Part shown: positions 1 through 7,862 of the stretch, in pieces
How positions within the stretch are numbered: the first letter of the stretch is position 1
Layout of the letters: the number at the start of each line of letters is the position of its first letter
Origin: Desulfobacterales bacterium
GTDB taxonomy: Bacteria; Desulfobacterota; Desulfobacteria; Desulfobacterales; Desulfosalsimonadaceae
Assembly: GCA_029933295.1 (NCBI GenBank)
Contig: JAOZOL010000018.1
Coordinates: 1 to 11,992 of the forward strand
DNA: 11,992 bases
Direction of reading: 5' to 3'
The notes under the pieces: model-generated
The model's database searches: none
What the model saw: the letters and a program-made list of their open reading frames with translations, nothing else
Told to the model about the DNA's origin: nothing
Position numbers and translations under genes: made by a program

Positions 1-106
1 AATGACATCCTTCGCAGTCTATTGTTTCGGCAAAAACACCATGGCCGCATACAAAAACAGAAGTTATTATGAAAATTACCAATACTGCTATTCTTGTGAA
101 CTTCAT
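1..106 (-). CDS. c-type cytochrome precursor, 5' end only (runs off window)
   Basis: This is the start of an exported haem protein, cut by the window edge after 35 codons. Reading on the minus strand from the ATG at 106-104, a basic start (MKFTR) is followed by a hydrophobic stretch (residues 6-19). A V-F-A signal peptidase site lies at about residue 26. A C-E-G-C-H motif at residues 31-35 is the classic covalent haem c attachment motif. Such a motif only five residues after the cleavage site is usual in small mono- or multihaem periplasmic cytochromes. A strong Shine-Dalgarno (complement of 113-117, GGAGG) lies 6 bases before the ATG. The gene is 461 bp downstream of the permease gene, so it is probably a separate transcription unit. 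Haem number and family cannot be told from this fragment. Confidence 0.72.
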   Translation of the reverse strand, partial: MKFTRIAVLVIFIITSVFVCGHGVFAETIDCEGCH

Positions 107-126
107 TTAACACCTCCCCGCAGGAA

Positions 127-141
127 CTCATAAGGCATGAG
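127..141 (-). promoter_or_regulatory. small dyad in the cytochrome gene leader
   Basis: A perfect 5-bp inverted repeat (CTCAT / ATGAG) with a 5-base loop lies about 10 bases upstream of the cytochrome gene's Shine-Dalgarno. It could be a small RNA hairpin in the 5' leader that affects translation, or a chance dyad. Only the sequence symmetry supports it. Confidence 0.2.
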
Positions 142-361
142 GAAGGCCTTGTCTCCCGCATTAAAAGTTAGATGCCCTTAATCTGTTTAAGCGCATATGT
201 ATTAACCCGGTAATTTATAGTCCTGATAGCATACTCCCACATTTGAATCAATATAAAAGTTGGTTCCATGGCGTGCGGTGATGCGATTGAATTGTGATTT
301 AAACTGGATGAAAACAAAAGAGTCAAAGAAGTCAAATTATAGACATCCGGGTGCGCCATCC

Positions 362-527
362 AAAAGCTTCCAAATAACTCATTTATAATCGTTTGAAATA
401 ATTGATAAGTTATTTTTATCATATAGTGGTGATTCGGCACCATGAAAAGCTTCCAAATAACTCATTTGTAATCGTTTGAAATGATTGATAAGTTATTTTT
501 CTCATACAGTGGTAATTCATTACCATG
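362..527. repeat. two tandem copies of an 83-bp repeat
   Basis: Copy 1 is 362-444 and copy 2 is 445-527, with an exact 83-base period and about eight substitutions between copies. A further AAAAG at 528-532 looks like the start of a third copy that then diverges. Each copy has the perfect 8-bp inverted repeat AAATAACT / AGTTATTT (372-379 with 408-415; 455-462 with 491-498). Each also has a shorter palindrome near its end (TGGTG/CACCA at 427-442; TGGTAAT/ATTACCA at 510-525). The repeat is AT-rich and non-coding. Function is unknown; an operator array or a remnant of a small mobile repeat are both possible. Confidence 0.85.
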
Positions 528-567
528 AAAAGTTTTTTACGACGCCATCAATTTTAGCTGGCTAACC

Positions 568-2325
568 CTAAATAATCAATCGGACACCACCCAGTTCGGA
601 AATTCCATACATGAAATGATTGCCGGGAGAACCAATGAACATGAAGTTGACGGGAATATGCCATTTAAGCGACAGCTCCTGAATCAGCTTCGGACCAAAG
701 CTTCCTTCAATGACAACAAATTCAATTGTAATGTCAGGGTAAACCTTGTCGAGAAATTCCAGATCCTCTTTCAAGTGTGTGGGGATTTCATCGGAGTTGT
801 TCACAACAATAACAACTTTAATTCGGTTTGCATCTTCATTGTTTTGAACATAAAGCATCGCCTGGTTGAGATTGCTTGTATTGTCGCCACGGGTAAAGAA
901 AACAATTTGCTGGGCGTTTATGTCATCGATTTTAGCCCGAATAAATTGCGTAATTTTTAATAATCGTCTGGTCAGGACAGAAATAGTGGACCGGACCATG
1001 AAAAGGCACAGTTTGAGCAGGGCTATCCGCTTGAGCATGATCACTACGATCAGGAGCGATGGAATGAAATATTCCAAAAAAACCACCAGATAACGAGGAT
1101 TCATAATAGCATTTCCGGCAAGACCGGTTAATACGGCAACAATAGCTGCTAAAACGGAAATCCAGGGCGTGGTCGTCGGCCGCGGCAGGCCGGCACGTTT
1201 CACTTTAAGCAGGATATTACCGATGCCGAACAATGCCATGACGGCAAGAAAAGAGATGGTGTAAACCCCGGCAAGTGCCTTTAGTCTCCCTTCAGTAATC
1301 AACAGAATTGAAACACACAGGACAAAAAAAGCGATAATAATGCGATGGGTTGTGCCGTGGCGGTTTATTTTTAAAAGAAATTGTGGCAAGCACCGGTCAA
1401 GGGCCATCCGTCGAACAAGACCATTGATGCCGACAAAACTGGTTAATACCGCGCCGCTTAGGACCAGTGCCGCATCGATTGCAATCAAGATTGCCAGCCA
1501 GTTTCCACCCGCTAAATGTCCCATGTGTGCCAGTAATGCTTCCTGATGATGATGTACGGAAGCGATGGGAACCAGTGCCAGCGCCAGTATGGCCATGCCC
1601 GGGTTAAAAACACTCACCGCGACCCACATGTTGCGCAGGGTCTTGGGGAAAACATTTTCGGCCTGCTCTTCGACGAAGTTGGCGGAACTTTCGAAACCCG
1701 ATATGCCGAGCAGTGAAGCAGCAAACCCGAAAAACAGCGCATTTTGAAGTCCGCCGGGTGCAGGTGTTGCCATGTTGGCAGCAAATACCCCGACGCCTTC
1801 ACTTGCCAGGTAAATTATTCCCAAGATCAGCAGGATACTTAATGTGACCATGTGTGTGATGAAAATAACAATTGCCACACGTGCCGACTCGGTAATCCCG
1901 AGGATCGAAAGGCACATAAACAAGCCCAGCAGGATTATTGTTGCAACAATGATCGAAAAATAAGGACATAAAGCATGAATGTAGTGCATGGCTTCGCTGG
2001 CGGAAATGACGGCTGTGGCCATGTAGGAAAGGATTGTCAGGCAGGCGGCAACAGATGCACGAAATTTGCTCGTAGTGTTCAACAATGCGTTATAGGCACC
2101 GCCATTCAGCGGCAGAGCCCCGACCACTTCAGCATAAATGGAACGATAGAGGTATAGAACGCCTGCAACGATTAAAAGCGCAACCGGTGCCCATTTGCCG
2201 GAATAGATTATCGCAAGGGCCGAAACATAGAGACACGAAGAGGTAATATCATTCCCGCAGATTGCTGTGGCCGGCAATTGTTTCAGGCCGCCATGCTTAT
2301 GCTCGGTTATTTTTTGTTGAGCCAT
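568..2325 (-). CDS. APC-superfamily amino-acid permease with soluble C-terminal domain
   Basis: This 585-residue integral membrane protein is probably a proton- or solute-coupled amino-acid or amine transporter. The N-terminal segment around residues 19-40 matches the APC unwound first helix in style (A-T-A-I-C-G-N-D-I). A second hallmark is G-F-E-S-S-A-N-F at 210-217, followed by E-E-Q and F-P-K-T-L, typical of the helix 6 region of this superfamily. About twelve hydrophobic helices span residues 17-440. Residues about 465-585 are hydrophilic with alternating beta and alpha character (IKVVIVVNN, ITIEFVVIEG). This looks like a cytoplasmic regulatory domain somewhat like universal stress proteins. 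The start is 8 bases after the histidine kinase stop, with an AGGT overlapping that stop, which suggests translational coupling. Substrate is not predictable from sequence. Confidence 0.85.
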   Translation of the reverse strand: MAQQKITEHKHGGLKQLPATAICGNDITSSCLYVSALAIIYSGKWAPVALLIVAGVLYLYRSIYAEVVGALPLNGGAYNALLNTTSKFRASVAACLTILSYMATAVISASEAMHYIHALCPYFSIIVATIILLGLFMCLSILGITESARVAIVIFITHMVTLSILLILGIIYLASEGVGVFAANMATPAPGGLQNALFFGFAASLLGISGFESSANFVEEQAENVFPKTLRNMWVAVSVFNPGMAILALALVPIASVHHHQEALLAHMGHLAGGNWLAILIAIDAALVLSGAVLTSFVGINGLVRRMALDRCLPQFLLKINRHGTTHRIIIAFFVLCVSILLITEGRLKALAGVYTISFLAVMALFGIGNILLKVKRAGLPRPTTTPWISVLAAIVAVLTGLAGNAIMNPRYLVVFLEYFIPSLLIVVIMLKRIALLKLCLFMVRSTISVLTRRLLKITQFIRAKIDDINAQQIVFFTRGDNTSNLNQAMLYVQNNEDANRIKVVIVVNNSDEIPTHLKEDLEFLDKVYPDITIEFVVIEGSFGPKLIQELSLKWHIPVNFMFIGSPGNHFMYGISELGGVRLII

Positions 2326-2333
2326 ATTCGTAC

Positions 2334-3839
2334 CTATTTTTTAGACATCATTTCCGAAGGTGATTCTATGGCAGGAAGCGATACCATAAAGATGGTTCCG
2401 GATTCGGAACTGCGTTTTAAATGCATATAACCGCCAAGTTTTCGGATAATCCCCTTGGAAACAGACAGACCGAGCCCAGTCCCTTTACTCTGTCCTTTAG
2501 TTGTAAAAAACGGTTCAAATATGCGGGATTGAATATGCTCCGGAATTCCGGGGCCATTATCTTCCACTTCCACCACCACGAAATCGGAATTTTTGTTTTT
2601 GTGAATGTCGACGCAGACTTCACCCCCCGGCGGGAGGACATCTAATGCATTGATAATAAGGTTTACAAACACCTGCTTCAGCAATTGTTCATCTCCGTAA
2701 ATGCCCGGTAAATTATCTTCAAAATTAGTTTTCAGCTTTACCATGGCCATTTTAACCTGATTGGCCACAAGCCGTATGGCTTCTGACACGATTTTTTCTA
2801 TTTTTAAAGGCTTGATGGTGGTTTCACTTTCCCTGGCAAAATCGAGCAGACCTTTCACAATTACTTGGGATCTTACGGTTTCGTTGATCATGTCATCGAT
2901 CATTTCTATTTTTTCAGTATCAGACAGGACCGTAAGATCTTCTTTTAGCATTTCAGCGGTCAGGAGTGTATTGTTTAAAGGATTGTTGAGCTCATGGGCC
3001 ACACCCGCGACCAGTGTCCCGATGGCCCTTAATTTATGGGATTCCAGAAGAATGCTGTGTTTATGGTTAAGCTCCCGGATCATGGTGTTAAAGGCCTCGG
3101 CCAGTTTGGTAAATTCATCCTTGAATTTTTTTGCCGGCACGATGGGTGAAAAGTCGCCTTCACCGATCCGTTTCGTGTAATCCATGAATCGTTTAAGGGT
3201 CACCATTAAATTTTGTGTTAAATAAATGACAAATATCATGATTAATACGAGAAGACCTGAGATAAAATAAAAAGGGACCCGTTTGGCCATCATCAGCATG
3301 CGGGCTACGGAACCGCGTTCCTTTTTTACAAACTCTTCCGCAGAGGAGACCATTTCTCCGCCATACTGTCGAAGCAAGGGTACGATATCATCAATCTTGC
3401 CTGTCTTTTTCTCCCCCCCGAGCTTGAGCAGTTGATCATGATATTTCTGCATGTAATCGGAATTGGATTGAAAAATTTTTTCCCCCATGATTTTTTTGAT
3501 GGTTTTGCTGTTGGCGGACAAGATTTTTTTTGCATTGGTCAGATGTTCCAGGGCATCATCAAGATTCGTTCCGTAAAGGAGATAGTTTTTTTCAAACCGC
3601 CGGGCCTGCTGGATTTCAACCAGATAATTATCTGTGATTTCAAGAAATTTTATTTTATCCTCCAAAATTGAAATGGTCCAGAAGGATGATATTGTGATGG
3701 CAACACACAAAAGGAAAAAAAGGGCATAGGAAATGGCGATGGTCATACGGATGCTTATGGAAGGCCGTTCTTTTAATTTAAGATTCTCATCGTCTTCACT
3801 GTCATCCGTCAGTGTGGGCAATTCGGGGGGGGGAGTCAT
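2334..3839 (-). CDS. membrane HAMP sensor histidine kinase
   Basis: This 501-residue two-component sensor should autophosphorylate a histidine in response to an extracytoplasmic or membrane signal. Helix 1 spans about 32-54 and helix 2 about 188-208. They flank a helical sensor region (55-187) whose A-R-R-F-E-K-N-Y-L-L segment (79-88) resembles four-helix-bundle sensors. HAMP follows at about 209-260. The H-box is A-H-E-L-N-N-P-L with phosphorylated H282. The ATPase domain has an N-box (N393-N397), G1 D-N-G-P-G-I (427-432), F-box F-E-P-F-F-T-T-K (441-448) and G2 G-T-G-L-G-L-S (453-459), so it appears fully active. No receiver is attached; the likely partners are the two receiver-only proteins upstream in the operon. 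AGAGG lies 6 bases before the ATG. Codons 3-5 are nine consecutive Cs (3825-3833 as G on the plus strand). Confidence 0.95.
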   Translation of the reverse strand: MTPPPELPTLTDDSEDDENLKLKERPSISIRMTIAISYALFFLLCVAITISSFWTISILEDKIKFLEITDNYLVEIQQARRFEKNYLLYGTNLDDALEHLTNAKKILSANSKTIKKIMGEKIFQSNSDYMQKYHDQLLKLGGEKKTGKIDDIVPLLRQYGGEMVSSAEEFVKKERGSVARMLMMAKRVPFYFISGLLVLIMIFVIYLTQNLMVTLKRFMDYTKRIGEGDFSPIVPAKKFKDEFTKLAEAFNTMIRELNHKHSILLESHKLRAIGTLVAGVAHELNNPLNNTLLTAEMLKEDLTVLSDTEKIEMIDDMINETVRSQVIVKGLLDFARESETTIKPLKIEKIVSEAIRLVANQVKMAMVKLKTNFEDNLPGIYGDEQLLKQVFVNLIINALDVLPPGGEVCVDIHKNKNSDFVVVEVEDNGPGIPEHIQSRIFEPFFTTKGQSKGTGLGLSVSKGIIRKLGGYMHLKRSSESGTIFMVSLPAIESPSEMMSKK

Positions 3840-3874
3840 TTCCGGCCTCTTTGAATTTTTTAATGTTTATGCGT

Positions 3875-6364
3875 TTATGAAAAAATGTCATACTCGCCTT
3901 TGAGAAAATAATCCGCATAGCGCTTTACGTCCATGTCGTTTTTGAGCACCGCATCAAGCTCCCGGGCGCATACCATCAGCTTGCCGAGAATTTCCAGAGA
4001 ATTTTCAGAATCATTTTGGGGATAGCGCCTTCGCCATGCGGTAACCAGATCACCCCGGCGGTCAACCCCGAATCCTGATTGGCGAAGTACGGATTCCAGA
4101 AAGCGGGCGCGTCTGTCCCTGTTTTCATCACTGGCCCCGCCGCCCCGAAATCGGAAGTGTACATAATTGTTTTCAGTGCCAGGGCCGACCATGGCGTCAA
4201 CCATTGTATAGTGATATGCAAGCCTTGCATTCAGATTCAGGTAGTCTGCCGCGACAATTGCGTAGTTTGTATCTGATGCGCGTCGTGGGCCCCTTTTTCC
4301 TCCCAGAATGGTTTCTCTGAAATCAGCGGGCATTCCCGCCATTTGTCTCGCCCAGCGATCCGGCCAGGGCATGCTTTTATCTGAAATGCCTCGCCACAGG
4401 GCTTTAAACGGCAGACTTGCCACATCATCAGGTTTAACCGCGTGAGCTCCTGGCATTGCTGACTTGTCAAGGTCGATTAATTGAAATTTTATCGGCAGTC
4501 CTGTTTTAAGTGTTTTGCTTTTTTTCTTCCATCCCCGTTTCTGAGCATCCCCGAATCCGAACATGGACCGAACGGACATTTCATGCATAAATCGAAGAAC
4601 ATCGTGGGCAGACTTGCAGGATTTTGCCTTGAATGATGGTGCATCAGGGTCTGTGAGGTTGAGTTTTAAGATAAGGTCATAAAGGGGACCGGTTTTTTCA
4701 TGACGATTCTTTGATGCGATTCTGGCAAGAACGCTTTCTCTTATCCCTGGCCAGCGTATTCCGGTGTACACGGCTCTTTTAGTGGCATTGACACTGATGA
4801 TATTTTTCCCTGCCAGTATTTTTAAGTTTTTTCCAAGCCCGAAAATACAGGGGACTGCAAATTCCCTGACCAGGGTTGCCAGATGCCCCACCGGGTTTCC
4901 TTCCATTACAAGAAAGGCCGCTATTTTCGGTAATATGGGCGCATATTCCGTTTTCGGCTGTTGAGCCACGACCACCGCACCGTCGGGCACTTCGGACAAA
5001 TCCGTTTCAGGGGTAAGGAAAATAACAGGCCCTTCGGCCCGGCCCGGAAATATGGTGGTCCCGCCTTCCAGTGTCGGCAGCGTATCTTTTCCCCTTTTAA
5101 ACAAGCCCTCGGTTTCGTTTTCGGAAGGGGTTATATTCAGTCTTCGCGCCTGAAGAAGATGTACTTTTTCATTTTTGTCCACAGCCCATTCAATATCCAT
5201 GCTAAACCCGAATTTTTTTTCCGCGTCAATCGCCAGTTCTGCTATTTCCAGCAGCTTTTCAGGTTTGATATAGTCTGCTTTCGTGGTGCTTGAATCATCG
5301 CGGGAGGCTGGTATGGTTTTTATCAGTTTCGGTAAAGTTTTTTTTGAAACAAGAAACGTATCTCCGGGCTCTTCTCCTTTTACCATACGGTTTGCAAGGC
5401 CCGGAACGGAATTGATTGCCATGGTGTCTGATTCCGTAGCGTTTAACTCGGATGTATATATAACTCCTGCTGCCACAGGGTCAATCATGGGCATAAAAAG
5501 AACAGCCATTGGCGTATCGATTTCCCGGATGTTTTTGTGTATTTTATAACTGACCGCCCGGTCGTTAAATTTTCCGGCAAGAACTTGTTTGTATGCACTT
5601 ACAAGATTTTCCGAATGAATTTGAAGTTCCGTGTCAAATTGCCCGGCAAATGAATGAGCGCCGTCTTCCAAAACAGCAGAGGACCGAAGGGCCCACAGGG
5701 TGTCGGGGAATGTTTTTGAAATTTTTTCGGCATATTCCCGGATGGCTTTTTCTATTTCTTCGGGCACGATCGCCTCTCTTATCCATCGGCGAATGGTTTG
5801 GGTCCTGGATTTAAACTGGTCCCTGTCGGTTGTTACATCAAGATTGGTCAGGAGAATACGAATCCGGTCGCTAAGATTGTTTTTTTCAAGCAGCAGATTA
5901 TACGCGGCTGTTGTCATGACAAACCCCGGGGGGACCAGATCGCTGAAGAATTTGCTGAGCGTATACAATCCAAAGGCTTTTCCGCCGATCAGCGCCGGGT
6001 CTGGTTTTTTTTCTATGCCGCTTATCATCAGTGCCATCGGCTGATCAGCGGCAGACAAACCTTCTTTAAATATCATGTCCGTCCGGTCTCGCAGGGCAAA
6101 GATGGTTTCATAAAGATCTGTATGCCTGTTTTTTGTCAGCAGATTAAGTTCCTGTGCCATCAGGAGAATTTCTGTAATCAGCCGCCGTATGGATCTTTTG
6201 ATTCTTTCATCATAGTAGTGGATATGATTCAAATCAGCTTCAAGGTCACTCAGGATCTGGAGGGCGCCGCCGTTTTTATTTAATAGCGAACGAAGGGTTT
6301 CATAACGGAACCTGAAATGATAATCCATTTCACGCATTGCAGTATTTTCAGAGGCAAAGGGCAT
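3875..6364 (-). CDS. PEP/pyruvate-dikinase-like protein: ATP-grasp plus phosphohistidine domain, no PEP barrel
   Basis: This 829-residue protein belongs to the PEP synthase / pyruvate phosphate dikinase superfamily but is not a standard member. Residues about 15-100 are a helical N-terminal domain also seen in the unknown protein at 6823. The ATP-binding domain (PPDK_N type) spans about 120-410. It has G-G-K-A-F-G-L (127-133), L-R-S-S-A-V-L-E-D (226-234) with S-F-A-G-Q (238-242), and I-E-W-A (391-394) with L-L-Q-A-R-R (403-408). The mobile swivelling domain (about 438-535) keeps G-H-L-A with H494, the expected phosphohistidine, followed by V-R-E-F-A-V-P-C. Residues about 540-829 show none of the TIM-barrel motifs that bind PEP or pyruvate, so the phosphate acceptor is unknown. 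GGAGG lies 7 bases before the ATG, fixing the start. It is 33 bases after a receiver protein and 35 before the histidine kinase. Confidence 0.88.
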   Translation of the reverse strand: MPFASENTAMREMDYHFRFRYETLRSLLNKNGGALQILSDLEADLNHIHYYDERIKRSIRRLITEILLMAQELNLLTKNRHTDLYETIFALRDRTDMIFKEGLSAADQPMALMISGIEKKPDPALIGGKAFGLYTLSKFFSDLVPPGFVMTTAAYNLLLEKNNLSDRIRILLTNLDVTTDRDQFKSRTQTIRRWIREAIVPEEIEKAIREYAEKISKTFPDTLWALRSSAVLEDGAHSFAGQFDTELQIHSENLVSAYKQVLAGKFNDRAVSYKIHKNIREIDTPMAVLFMPMIDPVAAGVIYTSELNATESDTMAINSVPGLANRMVKGEEPGDTFLVSKKTLPKLIKTIPASRDDSSTTKADYIKPEKLLEIAELAIDAEKKFGFSMDIEWAVDKNEKVHLLQARRLNITPSENETEGLFKRGKDTLPTLEGGTTIFPGRAEGPVIFLTPETDLSEVPDGAVVVAQQPKTEYAPILPKIAAFLVMEGNPVGHLATLVREFAVPCIFGLGKNLKILAGKNIISVNATKRAVYTGIRWPGIRESVLARIASKNRHEKTGPLYDLILKLNLTDPDAPSFKAKSCKSAHDVLRFMHEMSVRSMFGFGDAQKRGWKKKSKTLKTGLPIKFQLIDLDKSAMPGAHAVKPDDVASLPFKALWRGISDKSMPWPDRWARQMAGMPADFRETILGGKRGPRRASDTNYAIVAADYLNLNARLAYHYTMVDAMVGPGTENNYVHFRFRGGGASDENRDRRARFLESVLRQSGFGVDRRGDLVTAWRRRYPQNDSENSLEILGKLMVCARELDAVLKNDMDVKRYADYFLKGEYDIFS

Positions 6365-6397
6365 TATTTATCCTCCATAATCAAAAATGCCATGGGA

Positions 6398-6778
6398 TTA
6401 TGATTTCAGTTCTTTTGACGCACGCGCTATGATAGCCCGCAAATCATCGGGCTTGAAAGGTTTTGCGATAAAATCAAAAGCGCCTTTGGAAAGTGCTTCG
6501 CGGGCCACCTCGACCGTTGCATAACCAGTGATAATGATGACCTTGGTGCGGCTTGATTTGGCAAGAATACGTTCAAGTATTTCGATCCCATTGATTTTTT
6601 CCATTCGGATGTCGGTGACCACAATGTCAAAGGGTTCTTTATCAAAACGGGCAAGGGCTTTTTCTCCTTCTTCAAATGTCTCAACAATATCTCCTGTTTT
6701 TTCCAGGGCGGGCTTGAGCCGTTTGCCCACGATATTTTCATCGTCAATGACCATAATTTTCAGTTTTTGTTCTTCCAT
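6398..6778 (-). CDS. receiver-only response regulator (second copy)
   Basis: This 126-residue protein is a single CheY-like receiver with no output domain. It has the acidic pair D12-D13, phosphoacceptor D56 within V-V-T-D-I-R-M, T84 in I-I-I-T-G-Y-A, and K106 in A-K-P-F. All catalytic positions are therefore present and it should accept phosphate from a histidine kinase. With no DNA-binding or enzymatic output, it must act by protein contact or as a phosphate relay. It is about 65% identical by hand count to the receiver at 7863-8267 over about 117 gapless residues, so the two are recent paralogs. GGGAG lies 10 bases before the ATG. It sits between the unknown protein (44-bp gap) and the dikinase-like gene (33-bp gap), and the operon's histidine kinase is the obvious donor. 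Confidence 0.93.
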   Translation of the reverse strand: MEEQKLKIMVIDDENIVGKRLKPALEKTGDIVETFEEGEKALARFDKEPFDIVVTDIRMEKINGIEILERILAKSSRTKVIIITGYATVEVAREALSKGAFDFIAKPFKPDDLRAIIARASKELKS

Positions 6779-6822
6779 TGATACGGTTCTCCCATTTTGA
6801 AGGAAGGTTAATTTAATTCTCT

Positions 6823-7809
6823 TCAGACAGTTTTTGGGGAAAGATTACGGCCGATTGAAATAAGGCTGTCTTCAATGTCCTTTGACGCTGTATCAAGCTT
6901 CCATGCAAGTTGACCGTAATTCGTTATTTCCGTATGAAATCCCTGGGGCAATATATTTTCCGTATTGATAGTTGTGTCTGCAAAAATAAAAATAAAATCA
7001 GATGGTTCATGCCTGCTGACGGTTGCTTCCAGATGAAAGCTGCAATCCGGTTCAAGTATTTTCAGACTGAGCTGATATTCACTTGCAGTGGCAACCCAGG
7101 TTGCGGTTTTGTTTTTATCATCCAGCAGGGGAGACAAGTTGTCACCGTCCGCATCCATCAGAAGAAGTTTTAAAGGAATGCAGTTGATAGCATAAGGTGA
7201 ATGGGGTTTTACCGACGGGACAACCGCATCTTCCCACAAATCAAGAAGAAACATATTGCTGCCCGGTGCTTTGGATACATTATTTGAAAGCAGAAGTTCG
7301 ATTGTAGAATTATTACCGGTATCTATATGTTTAAGAACACGAACAAACGTCTGTTTCATAAAATCAATGACTGTTGATCCCGGATCAGATGGTTCTCCGT
7401 TCAGCCACGTCAGGACATCCGAAAGCAATCTATATTCCGGATCTGATGATATATTTGTGTTGGCCTCCATATCCTTTGTAGCGGAAGGGCTATTTTGGGA
7501 AATCAGTTCACCTGCCCTGCGCTTGTGCCTGTCATATTGCGTGTAAAGGGTTTCTCCGAATTCAGGGACAAGCACACAGGCATCATAGATCATCATCCCG
7601 AGTCTCTCCACGCTGCTGTCAATAAGGGACGTAACATAGTGCCGATCAAGAATATATTCGCCAAGGACTTTTTCATTTCCGTCTGCCAGAAGTGCCAGTA
7701 ACCCGCGCGCATTTTCGAGAAGTTTTCTAAAACGGATCGTTTGAATGCAAAAATCCCTTATTCCCGGTTCTTTATGAGTGATTTTTTTAAATTTTTCCAA
7801 GATACGCAT
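6823..7809 (-). CDS. unrecognised protein sharing an N-terminal domain with the dikinase-like protein
   Basis: I do not recognise a named family. With the start at 7809 it has 328 residues, no signal peptide and no membrane helix, so it is probably cytoplasmic. Residues about 20-95 are helical and align without gaps to the N-terminus of the dikinase-like protein at 3875-6364: L30-L31, G36, L38, L41, D43, D55 and S61 match, and an L-Y pair follows at the end. Residues 120-165 are helical. From about 165 on it is mixed alpha/beta (for example I-P-L-K-L-L-L-M-D-A-D-G and D-F-I-F-I-F-A-D), without a catalytic motif I know. The frame is open up to a TTG at 7866 that overlaps the preceding stop, and an ATG exists at 7854. 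The ATG at 7809 is preferred because GGAG (7821-7818) stands 8 bases before it. It is bracketed by the two receiver genes, suggesting it is their partner. Confidence 0.78.
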   Translation of the reverse strand: MRILEKFKKITHKEPGIRDFCIQTIRFRKLLENARGLLALLADGNEKVLGEYILDRHYVTSLIDSSVERLGMMIYDACVLVPEFGETLYTQYDRHKRRAGELISQNSPSATKDMEANTNISSDPEYRLLSDVLTWLNGEPSDPGSTVIDFMKQTFVRVLKHIDTGNNSTIELLLSNNVSKAPGSNMFLLDLWEDAVVPSVKPHSPYAINCIPLKLLLMDADGDNLSPLLDDKNKTATWVATASEYQLSLKILEPDCSFHLEATVSRHEPSDFIFIFADTTINTENILPQGFHTEITNYGQLAWKLDTASKDIEDSLISIGRNLSPKTV

Positions 7810-7862
7810 AATCATTTCTCCATAGACGGCCCGGCAATGCATAGAATAATCCATGCTTTCGA

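Larger units (their letters stand above)
107..567. other. 461-bp intergenic region, no convincing gene
   Basis: This non-coding stretch separates the end of the permease gene (568) from the cytochrome start (106). It holds the 83-bp tandem repeat pair (362-527) and a small dyad in the cytochrome leader (127-141). A short near-palindrome, TTAGC-TG-GCTAA, lies at 554-565 just after the permease stop. A 91-codon minus-strand open frame (443-168) crosses it, but it has no Shine-Dalgarno, no recognisable domain, and overlaps the repeat. I treat it as chance. No rho-independent terminator with a clear T-run was found. Confidence 0.6.

Noticed and set aside
223..251. Possible promoter for the cytochrome gene: TTGATT and TATCAG with 17-base spacing on the minus strand
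   Set aside because: Each box matches the consensus at only four of six positions; too weak in AT-rich DNA to call.
168..443. 91-codon minus-strand open frame in the intergenic region
   Set aside because: No Shine-Dalgarno, no recognisable domain, and it begins inside the tandem repeat; probably chance.
554..565. TTAGC-TG-GCTAA dyad just after the permease stop, as a terminator
   Set aside because: The stem is 5 bp with a 2-base loop and no T-run follows on the minus strand.
4079..6283. Several plus-strand open frames of 65-161 codons opposite the dikinase-like gene
   Set aside because: They are antisense shadows of a clearly conserved minus-strand gene and show no domain or ribosome site.
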